Source: Spirochaetota bacterium (GTDB taxonomy: Bacteria; Spirochaetota; UBA4802; UBA5550). Taken from it: a stretch of 5,485 nt of DNA. The position numbers were made by a program, and so were the translations under genes. The notes under the pieces are model-generated. The model was not told the DNA's origin. It was given only the letters and a program-made list of their open reading frames with translations, and did not search any database. Below are positions 1 to 5,485 of this stretch, one piece after another; within the stretch, counting starts at the first letter, position 1; each line of letters starts with the position of its first letter. The stretch is taken from the NCBI GenBank assembly GCA_022704585.1, contig JAKJGD010000170.1, forward strand, positions 1 to 5,485, given 5' to 3'.

Positions 1-366
1 CTGGCTGGCGAAGCCCTCGGCGCGCCCCATGATGATGCAGTTGGTGATTATGAGGCCCACATAGGGACCGATAAAGCGGTGAATGTCGGGCGCCATCGCC
101 CTGATGACGATGTCGACCATCATGACGTAACTTGCGATGATGAGAACCTGGACGATCATTCGAATGCGCTTCGGTGTCACATTCCTGAGGAGAGACACGG
201 TAAGACTCGACAGGGCCGTGACAGCGGTAACACCGGCGCACATGAAAAGGGTGTTCGACAGGAGGTTGGTGACGGCAAGGGCCGAGCAAATGCCAAGCAC
301 CTGCCGGAAGACCGGGTTGTCGTTCCAGACGTCTTTCAAGAACAGTTTTGCAGTTCCATTACTCAT
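1..366 (-). CDS. nqrD: Na+-translocating NADH:quinone reductase subunit D (partial, 3' end outside window)
   Basis: NqrD is an integral membrane subunit of the Na+-pumping NADH:quinone reductase and pairs with NqrE around an intramembrane Fe-S centre. The reading frame starts at the ATG at 366-364 and is open to the left edge, giving 122 residues of a protein usually near 210. It reads NPVFRQVLGICSALAVT at residues 16-32 and GPYVGLIITNCIIMGRAEGF at 100-119. The second motif is characteristic of NqrD rather than its Rnf homologue RnfE, which usually has a different sequence before NCI. Cys27 and Cys110 are 83 residues apart, matching the spacing I recall for the two Fe-binding cysteines of Vibrio NqrD (29 and 112). 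About three hydrophobic helices are visible. The start overlaps the end of nqrC by 8 bases, with a weak AAAGGG ribosome site 8 bases upstream (375-380), so the two are translationally coupled. nqrE and nqrF should follow beyond the window. Confidence 0.94.
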   Translation of the reverse strand, partial: MSNGTAKLFLKDVWNDNPVFRQVLGICSALAVTNLLSNTLFMCAGVTAVTALSSLTVSLLRNVTPKRIRMIVQVLIIASYVMMVDIVIRAMAPDIHRFIGPYVGLIITNCIIMGRAEGFASQ

Positions 367-1000
367 GGCGCGCACCCTTTCCCGGCACATAGGCTTTTTT
401 AAAAGCTGCGAGGTCCGCATTGATTGCCTTCATGAAGGCCAGGGATGTTTGCGTCGCACCCGTGATCGCGTCTATCCTGTTCCTGGCCGAGGGATCCGGA
501 CTGGGGCCGATGATAACGAACTCCCCGCCGGATGAATCCCATGCCGGTTCGATTCCCTGGAAAGAATTGAGGAAACCCGGTTCCTCGATCCGGGCCCCCA
601 GTCCCGGGGTCTCCTTCTGTTCAAGGATGGCTATGTTCTTGATACGCGACAGGTCGGGCGCAAGCACTATTATTCCCCTGATCTGGTCCCAGAATCCGGG
701 CCCGGCAAAGACAAACCCTGTCTCGCCGGTCGTTTTGTTTCTGAAGGCCTGGATGGTCTTTCCGTCGACTGTCAGTGAAAAGGACTCGATGGAGCCGCGC
801 ACGGCCGCTTCGTAGTCGCCCGCGGTCCTGCCGGCGACAGGCAGCATGAAGGCCGTGGCGATAACCCGGTTGCGGTGCAGGGCCTCGTTTTTTTTCAGCA
901 GGCCTTCCGTTGCATAATTCACGAAGGAGATGCCGAAGCCGAAGACGACGCTCAGGACAGTAATGAAAATGAGAATGTAGACCGGCGATGTTTTTTTCAT
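359..1000 (-). CDS. nqrC: Na+-translocating NADH:quinone reductase subunit C
   Basis: NqrC carries a covalently bound FMN and passes electrons within the Nqr complex on the outer (periplasmic) side of the membrane. The 213-residue product has one N-terminal membrane helix (about residues 7-28) followed by a soluble FMN-binding domain. The motif DAITGATQTS at 177-186 matches the D-x-x-T/S-G-A-T signal used by the flavin transferase ApbE, which makes Thr183 the predicted FMN-phosphoester site. ETPGLGARIEEP at 130-141 is another conserved stretch of NqrC/RnfG proteins. The length is nearer to RnfG than to the roughly 257 residues of Vibrio NqrC, but the flanking nqrB and nqrD make NqrC the better name. 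The start was chosen at 1000, where ATGA overlaps the nqrB stop by 4 bases and purine-rich ribosome sites lie just upstream. The same frame stays open further upstream inside nqrB, but that part is arginine/proline-rich and not NqrC-like. Confidence 0.93.
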   Translation of the reverse strand: MKKTSPVYILIFITVLSVVFGFGISFVNYATEGLLKKNEALHRNRVIATAFMLPVAGRTAGDYEAAVRGSIESFSLTVDGKTIQAFRNKTTGETGFVFAGPGFWDQIRGIIVLAPDLSRIKNIAILEQKETPGLGARIEEPGFLNSFQGIEPAWDSSGGEFVIIGPSPDPSARNRIDAITGATQTSLAFMKAINADLAAFKKAYVPGKGARHE

Positions 1001-2037
1001 ATCGCCTCCGTCTCCTTCCCGCGGGAGCGGATGCGTTTGATCCAGAGATCGAGTGACGGAGCCAGAATGTTGCCGAAAAGTATCGAGAAGGCGGCGCCAC
1101 CGGCAAAGATCGATTTGTACCTGAAGAAGACTATGAGGATGCCGATGAAGAGGCCGTAGAGCCATTGCGCTAATTTGTCCTTGGGGGCGCTGATCGGGTC
1201 GGTTACCATGAAGACCGAAACATAGAGAAGGGCTCCGCTGGAAAGCGTGAAGGGGATCTCGGGAACGGCAAGGCCGGCACCATACAGCAGCAGGGCATTC
1301 AGCGCAACAGCGCCGAGCAGGGTGGAGAGGGTGAGGCGCCACTGGGCCGTTTTCGTCGCCATCAGATAGATGCCCGACAGTATGATTACCAGCGCGCAGA
1401 CCTCGCCGGCGGATCCGGCACCCAGCACCTTGCTGAAACCCTGGAATTCGAAGATGCCGCCGATATTTCCAAGAAAGAGATCGGGGAGCGGGGCGATAAT
1501 TCCGAAATCTCGGCGGGACCACATCGGGGTCGCGGCGGTCAGGGCGTCGGCCATGGCGATTCCCGCATTCTTGAGCATGGATGCGGCATAGGACGACGAC
1601 GGGAAACTCCATTCGGCGAACCCTCCGGGAAAGCCCCTGAAGACGGGAACGAACTGCGACGTCAGCTCCACCGGAAAGGCGACGTAGACGAAGGCGCGGC
1701 CCACGATCGCGGGATTGAATACGTTCCTGCCGAAACCGCCGAATACCTCCTTGCCGAAGAGTATGGCGATCAGGGCGCCGGCGGCCACGATCCAGAAGGG
1801 GGTCTGGGGCGGCAGGGACAGGCCGTAGATCGCCGCCGTTACGAAGCAGGCCTCGCTGATTTTAGCGCCGCGCCGTGACGTCATGTACCATTCAACGGCC
1901 AGGCAGACAAGGCACGAGAGGGCGAGCATCGCCGCTATTCGCCAGCCGAAATAATAGACCGATACCGCCGCCACCGGGGCGAGGGCGTACAGCACGCGGC
2001 GCATAATTTTCTGTTGCATGAATTCAGGATGTTTCAT
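997..2037 (-). CDS. nqrB: Na+-translocating NADH:quinone reductase subunit B
   Basis: NqrB is the large membrane subunit that binds covalent FMN and riboflavin and is thought to form the Na+ path. The 346-residue product has multiple hydrophobic helices. GKEVFGGFGRNVFNPA at 95-110 is the NqrB form of a motif that usually reads KQLFGG-like in RnfD. A second conserved stretch, FMVTDPISAP, lies at 276-285. ADALTAATPM at 163-172 is the flavinylation site with Thr170 as the predicted FMN carrier; it reads TAAT where Vibrio NqrB has SGAT. The protein is shorter than the roughly 415 residues of Vibrio NqrB, lacking much of the N-terminal extension. An in-frame TAA stands two codons before the ATG at 2037, so the gene cannot begin further upstream. 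No good ribosome site precedes that ATG; later in-frame ATGs exist at residues 7 and 12, but residue 1 best keeps the conserved N-terminal segment. It is the first gene of the operon here, and nqrA is not upstream. Confidence 0.93.
   Translation of the reverse strand: MKHPEFMQQKIMRRVLYALAPVAAVSVYYFGWRIAAMLALSCLVCLAVEWYMTSRRGAKISEACFVTAAIYGLSLPPQTPFWIVAAGALIAILFGKEVFGGFGRNVFNPAIVGRAFVYVAFPVELTSQFVPVFRGFPGGFAEWSFPSSSYAASMLKNAGIAMADALTAATPMWSRRDFGIIAPLPDLFLGNIGGIFEFQGFSKVLGAGSAGEVCALVIILSGIYLMATKTAQWRLTLSTLLGAVALNALLLYGAGLAVPEIPFTLSSGALLYVSVFMVTDPISAPKDKLAQWLYGLFIGILIVFFRYKSIFAGGAAFSILFGNILAPSLDLWIKRIRSRGKETEAI
1005..1017 (-). promoter_or_regulatory. Ribosome binding region of nqrC inside nqrB
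   Basis: Read on the minus strand, the last codons of nqrB contain AAGGAG (1017-1012) and then GGAGG (1009-1005), lying 11 and 4 bases before the nqrC ATG. Either could act as a Shine-Dalgarno site. Together with the ATGA overlap, they support 1000 as the nqrC start and coupled translation of nqrB and nqrC. Confidence 0.6.
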
Positions 2038-2276
2038 CGGTTATACAAGTTGCCTACTCCACAATGGTTATGAACGGTTGTTGAGGGTCCCGCCGACACT
2101 GCACAATAGTAAACCACACCGGTAGAAAAAAGAAAGCATTTTTTTGGAGAAATCTACCCGCTCCCGCGATACCCGATAGGTGAAAATACGAATGTCGGAT
2201 AATAGGCGCCGGGTGGCACGCCAGCACCGGGGCATCCGCCAGCTCCCCCCCGGGGATTTGGAGTGACAGGGGCGTG
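2038..2276 (-). promoter_or_regulatory. Gap upstream of nqrB, likely holding the nqr operon promoter
   Basis: These 239 bases separate the CoA-transferase stop from the nqrB start and contain no gene and no visible nqrA remnant. The nqr operon promoter should lie here, because a new operon appears to begin at nqrB. A TACTAT at 2111-2106 (minus strand) resembles a -10 box and would leave a leader of about 65-70 bases. The expected -35 position reads TTCTTT, a poor match, so the exact promoter is not established. The side next to the CoA-transferase (about 2210-2277) is rich in C/G runs and inverted repeats, while the middle (2125-2155) is an A/T-rich purine-pyrimidine stretch. Confidence 0.35.
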
Positions 2277-2277
2277 C
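2216..2277 (-). repeat. Inverted repeat just after the CoA-transferase gene (possible transcript 3' end structure)
   Basis: GCACGCC at 2216-2222 and GGCGTGC at 2271-2277 are perfect 7-base inverted arms. The right arm reaches into the CoA-transferase stop codon. Between them, CTCC (2243-2246) and GGAG (2260-2263) flank a run of C followed by GGGG, which could form an inner stem. No T-run follows on the minus strand, so this is not a canonical intrinsic terminator. It may still mark or protect the transcript end. Confidence 0.25.
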
Positions 2278-3491
2278 TACAGCACCACCTTGTCTTTAAA
2301 CAGCTCCTCCGCCTCCGATGGGCTGTACCCGAGCCTCTGCTCCAGAATCATGCGCGTATGCTCGCCCAGGGCGGGCGCGGGCATGCGCAGGTTTCCCTCC
2401 GACTCCGAGAACTTGAAGGGAAAGCCGGGGATGTCGATGGGCCCGTACTGGGCGTGCTGAACCTGGCGGAACATCTCCCGCAGTTTCAGGTTCTCGTCGT
2501 GATTGACCTGCCTGCTCGTGTACGCGATGCCGCATGGGATTTTTTTACGTTCCAGTATTTCTATGATATCGCTTGAGGTATGGGCCCTTGTCCATTCCTC
2601 GATAGCGGCCACGGCTTCGTTGTGGTTCTGCACCTGCACGATTATGTTGCTGAATTTCGGGTCCGTCGCCATCTCCGGTCTTCCGATGATCCCGGTCAGG
2701 TCCTTCCACTGGCGCGCGGTGAGGGACACGATCGCGACCTTGCCGTCCTTTGATTTGAAAAAGCCGTAAAAGGGCATCCGGTCAGCGGAATTGAGCACGT
2801 CTTTCGGGTTGCGGCCGAGCTCTTTCTCCACGTCGACCACGATCGGCTCGAGCGCCTTGTCCATCATGGCGCGGTAGTTATTGTAGTACATCACATCCTG
2901 CATGGAGATGTCGATGTACTGGCCCCTGCCGTTCTTCATCCTGCCGATCAGGGCCATGAGCACGGCAATCGCGGCGTAGGCGCCGGTGACCAGGTCGCCC
3001 CAGTAGTTGTTCGGCAGGAGGAACGTGTCCTGGTCGTTCCAGTACTGGCCGCCGGTTGCCTGTGCTATGATGTCGAAGGCGGAACGCTCCGGCTGCACGC
3101 CGGTCGAGCCGAAGCCGGAGATCGCCGCGTAAATGATGTCCTCTTTCAGCGCGCGGATATCGTCGTAGCCCAGGCCGCCCCGCTCCAGCGCGCCCGGTAC
3201 CAGGTTGTGCACGAACACGTCCGCGCCCGCCGCGAGCTTCCTGACCACGTCGCGGCCCCGGGGATCGCGCCAGTCGACGGCGATCCCGTACTTGTTCCGG
3301 TTGAAGACCGAGTAGCAGCGCTCCGCCCCGGGCATGAGCTTGAAGATGAGGCGGAGCGTATCGCCCTGGGGCGGCTCGACCTTGATCACGTCCGCGCCCA
3401 TGTCCGCGAGTATCCCCGTGCACCGGGACCCGGAGATGAACTGCGTGATGTCGATGACCTTGAAGCCGGAAAGGATCTGCATGTGTGTCAT
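2277..3491 (-). CDS. Family III (CaiB/BaiF-type) CoA-transferase
   Basis: Enzymes of this family move CoA between carboxylic acids through an aspartyl-CoA anhydride and work as interlocked dimers in the cytoplasm. The 404-residue product has the usual length and order of motifs. These are an N-terminal LSGFKVIDITQFISG (7-21), then LADMGADVIKVEPPQGD (28-44), HNLVPGALERGGL (95-107), ISGFGSTG (124-131), WGDLVTGAYAA (164-174) and GRGQYIDISMQD (188-199). SAFDIIAQATGG at 137-148 places the catalytic Asp at residue 140. The C-terminus reads PAPALGEHT (371-379), also typical of the family. The substrate cannot be told from sequence: carnitine, formyl, benzylsuccinate and bile-acid enzymes all share these motifs, and the neighbours are unrelated. 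I start it at ATG 3491; the frame runs 25 codons further up to 3566, but that extension is hydrophobic and unlike the family. Another ATG lies at 3482. No strong ribosome site is seen. It appears to be a single-gene unit. Confidence 0.93.
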   Translation of the reverse strand: MTHMQILSGFKVIDITQFISGSRCTGILADMGADVIKVEPPQGDTLRLIFKLMPGAERCYSVFNRNKYGIAVDWRDPRGRDVVRKLAAGADVFVHNLVPGALERGGLGYDDIRALKEDIIYAAISGFGSTGVQPERSAFDIIAQATGGQYWNDQDTFLLPNNYWGDLVTGAYAAIAVLMALIGRMKNGRGQYIDISMQDVMYYNNYRAMMDKALEPIVVDVEKELGRNPKDVLNSADRMPFYGFFKSKDGKVAIVSLTARQWKDLTGIIGRPEMATDPKFSNIIVQVQNHNEAVAAIEEWTRAHTSSDIIEILERKKIPCGIAYTSRQVNHDENLKLREMFRQVQHAQYGPIDIPGFPFKFSESEGNLRMPAPALGEHTRMILEQRLGYSPSEAEELFKDKVVL

Positions 3492-3766
3492 AAATAGGAA
3501 GAACCCCCGCGTACTGTATAGGCTTATCTGAACTATCCTGGAAGATCGAATAACAAATATCAACACAAAAAACAGTGGACAGGGGGCTTATTTATCAACT
3601 GACTCGGTCATGATAACGGATGCCATTTCAACCGGTACAGTGATGTCATAATTTTCCAGCTACTAGCCATCATCTTTCTTAACGGATTTTACTTTTTTTT
3701 AATGTTATTCCTCGCGCCATGCTTCAAAAAAAACTTCATTGCTTGTTGTTGTATAAACCCCGATAC

Positions 3767-3790
3767 AATGATTTTTTATGAAAAGTCATT
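3767..3790. repeat. AT-rich inverted repeat
   Basis: On the plus strand, AATGATTTTT and AAAAGTCATT are separated by TATG. They would pair over 10 bases with one G-T wobble. On the minus strand the wobble becomes a C-A mismatch. It could be an operator-like palindrome or a weak hairpin in the CoA-transferase upstream region; no function can be assigned. Confidence 0.3.
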
Positions 3791-3827
3791 ACAGTTAGGA
3801 TGGAGAAAAACGACATTGCATGCGTAT

Positions 3828-3853
3828 GCCGGGATGTTTTATCATAGCCCGGC
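3828..3853. repeat. GC-rich inverted repeat after the selenium-type cluster
   Basis: GCCGGG (3828-3833) and CCCGGC (3848-3853) are perfect inverted arms. They are extended inward by ATG and CAT with a two-base bulge, leaving a loop of about six bases. It lies about 75 bases after the DUF3343 stop in the direction of transcription, so it could shape the 3' end of that transcript. No T-run follows, so a classical intrinsic terminator is not shown. A second small hairpin, GGGT-GCA-ACCC, lies at 3867-3877. Confidence 0.35.
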
Positions 3854-3928
3854 AAAGGTTCAAGGAGGGTGCAACCCGGTCTGAATCCGGCCGTAAAAAC
3901 CGGTCATTTATATTGCCATAAAACCCGA

Positions 3929-4192
3929 TTATCCGGCGCGATTGAACGGTACAAAATCTTGAAACTCAATACCCGAGGAGGTTACGATTTGTACTACTGC
4001 CGGGATATGCTCGGTTTTAATTTTGACACAATACCCGCAATCAGAACTGAGATGCCTCGGCACGGGGATCATCTTATTGTATAGGCCGGCCTTCTTTAGA
4101 AGCCTCGATGTCCATATCGCAGATTGCGATGAATGGAATAGTATTACTGAATACCCAGCCTGGCTGGTCTTCGATGTATCAGCATCGCTCAT
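3929..4192 (-). CDS. DUF3343 family protein (putative Se/S carrier-like)
   Basis: This small 87-residue protein has the pattern of Pfam DUF3343, renamed there as a putative selenium/sulfur carrier-like family. Its biochemical role has, to my knowledge, not been settled. The features seen are YSVILFHSSQSA at 14-25, a lysine-containing helix LLKKAGL at 31-37, and the family signature IPVPRHLSSDCGYCVKI at 42-58. Cys52 matches the conserved cysteine of the family; Cys55 makes a CxxC pair. It ends with a short GIEFQDFVPF segment (74-83). I start it at the ATG at 4192. The frame opens earlier, with a TTG at 4237 that has no ribosome site, and the residues between look unlike the family. It lies 48 bases after the TusA-like gene on the same strand and is probably co-transcribed with it. 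DUF3343 next to YedE and TusA/YedF-type proteins is a recurring arrangement in anaerobes, which supports a role in selenium or sulfur handling. Confidence 0.85.
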   Translation of the reverse strand: MSDADTSKTSQAGYSVILFHSSQSAIWTSRLLKKAGLYNKMIPVPRHLSSDCGYCVKIKTEHIPAVVQIVTSSGIEFQDFVPFNRAG

Positions 4193-4240
4193 GATCTTGC
4201 TGGCACTATATGATCGGGTTGATCGGGCACGTGACAACTA

Positions 4241-4453
4241 TTATTTTACAGCTTTAATAATGATGTCGTCCCCGTCACGCGTCTGTTCCGATTTTATCTG
4301 GTTATTGGCGAGAATCCTCGAAACATTTTCCCTGGCGACCTCGCTGTTTACAATCACGTCGAAAGAAGAGAGCCCCTCGTTTATTGCTTTTTGCACAAGA
4401 ACGACCGGCTGCGGGCAGGACAGGCCCCTTGCATCGATGGTTTTCTGGCTCAT
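4241..4453 (-). CDS. TusA/YedF-type sulfur (selenium) carrier protein
   Basis: TusA-fold proteins carry a persulfide, or possibly a selenium adduct, on a cysteine in a CPxP motif and hand it to partner proteins in the cytoplasm. The 70-residue product reads DARGLSCPQPVVLVQKAI at 7-24, putting the reactive Cys at residue 13 of the CPQP motif. VNSEVARENVSRI at 35-47 resembles the N-terminal domain of YedF of selenium-metabolism gene sets more than housekeeping TusA. The family member called selenium YedF is usually near 200 residues, with a DsrE-like second domain; that domain is absent here, and the gene closes with tandem stops TAA TAG. A GGAGG ribosome site lies 7 bases before the ATG, inside the end of yedE, whose stop is only 2 bases away. 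The two genes are therefore one operon. The name could be yedF (short form) or a TusA-family protein; the fold is certain, the cargo is not. Confidence 0.9.
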   Translation of the reverse strand: MSQKTIDARGLSCPQPVVLVQKAINEGLSSFDVIVNSEVARENVSRILANNQIKSEQTRDGDDIIIKAVK

Positions 4454-4455
4454 AA

Positions 4456-5485
4456 TTAAACCTCCATTTTTTCCCGCATGACAAAACCGATGACCAGGCA
4501 GAATACGATCCCGATAATGACGGCAGCCTGGCCGAACACCCCTGTTCCGCCGATTGTGTAAACGCCATCGAGCATACTGTCGGGCTTTGCCGCTAAAGAA
4601 AAGTTGTGGGCAAATGCCGCCCCGGTTATCATGCCGAGAACGAAAATACCGGCATCGGCATCACCCTCGCCCGACAGGATGAGCTGTCTGCCTGGGCAAC
4701 CGCCCGCGAGGGCAAAGGCCAGGCCTGCGAGAAGCATCCCGAGAAAGTTCCAGAGATGCGAGCTGTGGGCAATGGGCTGGCCTTGAAACCCGGGCTTAAA
4801 TTGTCCAAGCAAAAGGTTCCCTACCAGGGCCGTCGCAAGAAGCGCCAGCACGCCGCTCAATAGATGAAAGTCTCTGGCTAGAATAACGTCGCGTATCGAT
4901 CCCATAGTACAGAACCTGCTCCGCTGTGCCAGGACCCCGAAAAGAAGACCCGCGGCCAGGCTGATCCAGAGGTTCGCGTGCATCGCCCCGGGTCCCTTTG
5001 CGCTGAAAAATATCGCCCCGTTCTCAGAAAATGAAACAGTGAAGAGATTGAAAAGGAAAAAAACCAGCATACAAGCGGGCAGCAGCCAACCGCTCGCTTT
5101 TTTATTGCTGTATGACCTTCCAAGGCTGTAGCCATGTTTCAGAAAGATAACCCCTACGGTGATGCCGCAGATCAGTCCGAGGAGCGCCAGCAACGAGTTC
5201 AGGTCGCCGCCTGCCAGGCGCAGGAGGGCGCGCCAGGGGCATCCAAGAAAAACCAGCGCTCCGATCATCGCGAAAATGCCGAGAAAAAATCGGATGGCGG
5301 TTGAGGACCCTGCCCGCGGCCTGTACTCCTTCATGATAAGTGAAATAATAAAGGCTCCGAGCACGATTCCCGATATTTCCGGCCTCAGGTACTGTACCGC
5401 ATCCGCCCGGTGAAGGCCCAGGGCGCCGGCCATGTCCCGTTCAAAACAGGCAATGCAGATCCCCATATTGGCTGGATTACCCAGG
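4456..5485 (-). CDS. yedE: YedE-family putative selenium transporter (partial, 5' end outside window)
   Basis: This is a polytopic inner-membrane protein of the YeeE/YedE sulfur-transport family. The related YeeE imports thiosulfate; the form found beside YedF and DUF3343 is thought to move a selenium compound. About 343 residues are visible. The frame continues upstream of the ATG at 5466, reading GNPANMGICIACFERD across it. That conserved stretch shows this ATG is internal and the true start lies outside the window. Numbered from that internal Met, two repeated halves are seen, each with a GCP motif: LGCPWRALLRLAGGDLN (74-90) and GGCPGRQLILSGEGDAD (255-271). QRSRFCTMGSIRDVIL at 181-196 opens the second half. 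Cysteines at 4, 7, 76, 186 and 257 are candidates for relaying the chalcogen along the channel, as in YeeE. About nine hydrophobic helices are present. It heads the operon with the TusA-like and DUF3343 genes. Confidence 0.9.
   Translation of the reverse strand, partial: LGNPANMGICIACFERDMAGALGLHRADAVQYLRPEISGIVLGAFIISLIMKEYRPRAGSSTAIRFFLGIFAMIGALVFLGCPWRALLRLAGGDLNSLLALLGLICGITVGVIFLKHGYSLGRSYSNKKASGWLLPACMLVFFLFNLFTVSFSENGAIFFSAKGPGAMHANLWISLAAGLLFGVLAQRSRFCTMGSIRDVILARDFHLLSGVLALLATALVGNLLLGQFKPGFQGQPIAHSSHLWNFLGMLLAGLAFALAGGCPGRQLILSGEGDADAGIFVLGMITGAAFAHNFSLAAKPDSMLDGVYTIGGTGVFGQAAVIIGIVFCLVIGFVMREKMEV
4461..4465 (-). promoter_or_regulatory. Ribosome binding site of the TusA-like gene
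   Basis: GGAGG on the minus strand lies inside the last codons of yedE and is spaced 7 bases from the ATG at 4453. It is the best Shine-Dalgarno match in the window. It fixes the start of the TusA-like gene and implies that the gene is translated from the yedE transcript. Confidence 0.8.

Larger units (their letters stand above)
3492..3928. other. AT-rich intergenic region without a convincing gene
   Basis: These 437 bases lie between the DUF3343 gene and the CoA-transferase and should contain the 3' end of the selenium-type operon and the promoter of the CoA-transferase. I found no protein-family motif in any frame; the short plus-strand frames look random. Base composition changes clearly, with runs of A or T (for example 3725-3733 and 3691-3698) unlike the GC-rich genes. 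No -35/-10 pair could be chosen with confidence. The part next to DUF3343 (about 3828-3903) is GC-rich again and holds inverted repeats and four to five CCGG tetranucleotides. Confidence 0.6.

Noticed and set aside
1001..1612. Long open frame running upstream of nqrC in the same frame, inside nqrB
   Set aside because: It is rich in Arg, His and Pro, matches no family, and overlaps the clearly conserved nqrB frame. It is a GC-driven shadow; nqrC starts at 1000.
2878..3423. 181-codon minus-strand frame inside the CoA-transferase
   Set aside because: Its Arg/Gly/Ala-rich composition is typical of an out-of-frame reading of GC-rich DNA, and the overlapping frame carries all CoA-transferase motifs.
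3492..3566. N-terminal extension of the CoA-transferase to 3566
   Set aside because: The added 25 residues are not found in the family, whose conserved start is near LSGFKVID. The stretch is AT-rich upstream sequence.
3702..3884. Short plus-strand frame of 60 codons in the AT-rich gap
   Set aside because: No ribosome site, no recognisable motif, and composition like random AT-rich DNA.
3854..3890. GGTTCAA followed by a GC-rich stem, resembling a tRNA T-arm
   Set aside because: No matching acceptor stem, anticodon arm or correct spacing could be drawn on either strand.
4193..4237. Upstream TTG start for the DUF3343 gene
   Set aside because: No ribosome site precedes it, and the extra 15 residues do not resemble the family. 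The ATG at 4192 gives the usual length.
4023..4481. 152-codon plus-strand frame opposite the TusA-like and DUF3343 genes
   Set aside because: It is antisense to two genes with recognisable signatures and shows no family motif of its own.

Overview
All recognisable genes in this window lie on the minus strand. They fall into three blocks, listed here in transcription order from right to left.

(1) A selenium/sulfur-handling cluster at 3929-5485. A YedE-type membrane transporter runs off the right edge of the window. Two bases after its stop codon comes a 70-residue TusA/YedF-type CPxP carrier protein. It is followed 48 bases later by a small DUF3343 protein (Pfam's 'putative Se/S carrier-like' family). 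The likely picture, from families and order, is that the channel imports a selenium or sulfur species and the two small proteins carry it onward.

(2) A stand-alone family III (CaiB/BaiF-type) CoA-transferase at 2277-3491. It has the family's catalytic aspartate but no neighbour that reveals its substrate. It is separated from the selenium cluster by 437 AT-rich bases with no convincing gene, although this gap holds inverted repeats and a cluster of CCGG tetranucleotides.

(3) The 5' part of a Na+-translocating NADH:quinone reductase operon at 1-2037: nqrB, nqrC and the first 122 codons of nqrD, translationally coupled by 4- and 8-base overlaps. Signature residues are visible: covalent-flavin threonines in NqrB and NqrC, and both NqrD cysteines expected to bind the intramembrane Fe-S centre. 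nqrA is not upstream of nqrB, where it sits in the classical nqrABCDEF order. nqrE and nqrF would lie beyond the left edge.

The coding regions are GC-rich and the intergenic regions AT-rich. A compact Nqr, a selenium-type YedE with DUF3343, and a CaiB-type CoA-transferase suggest a Gram-negative anaerobe, perhaps a Desulfobacterota (deltaproteobacterial) sulfate reducer or syntroph. This placement is inference from gene content only. No RNA gene, mobile element, CRISPR array or plus-strand gene was found.
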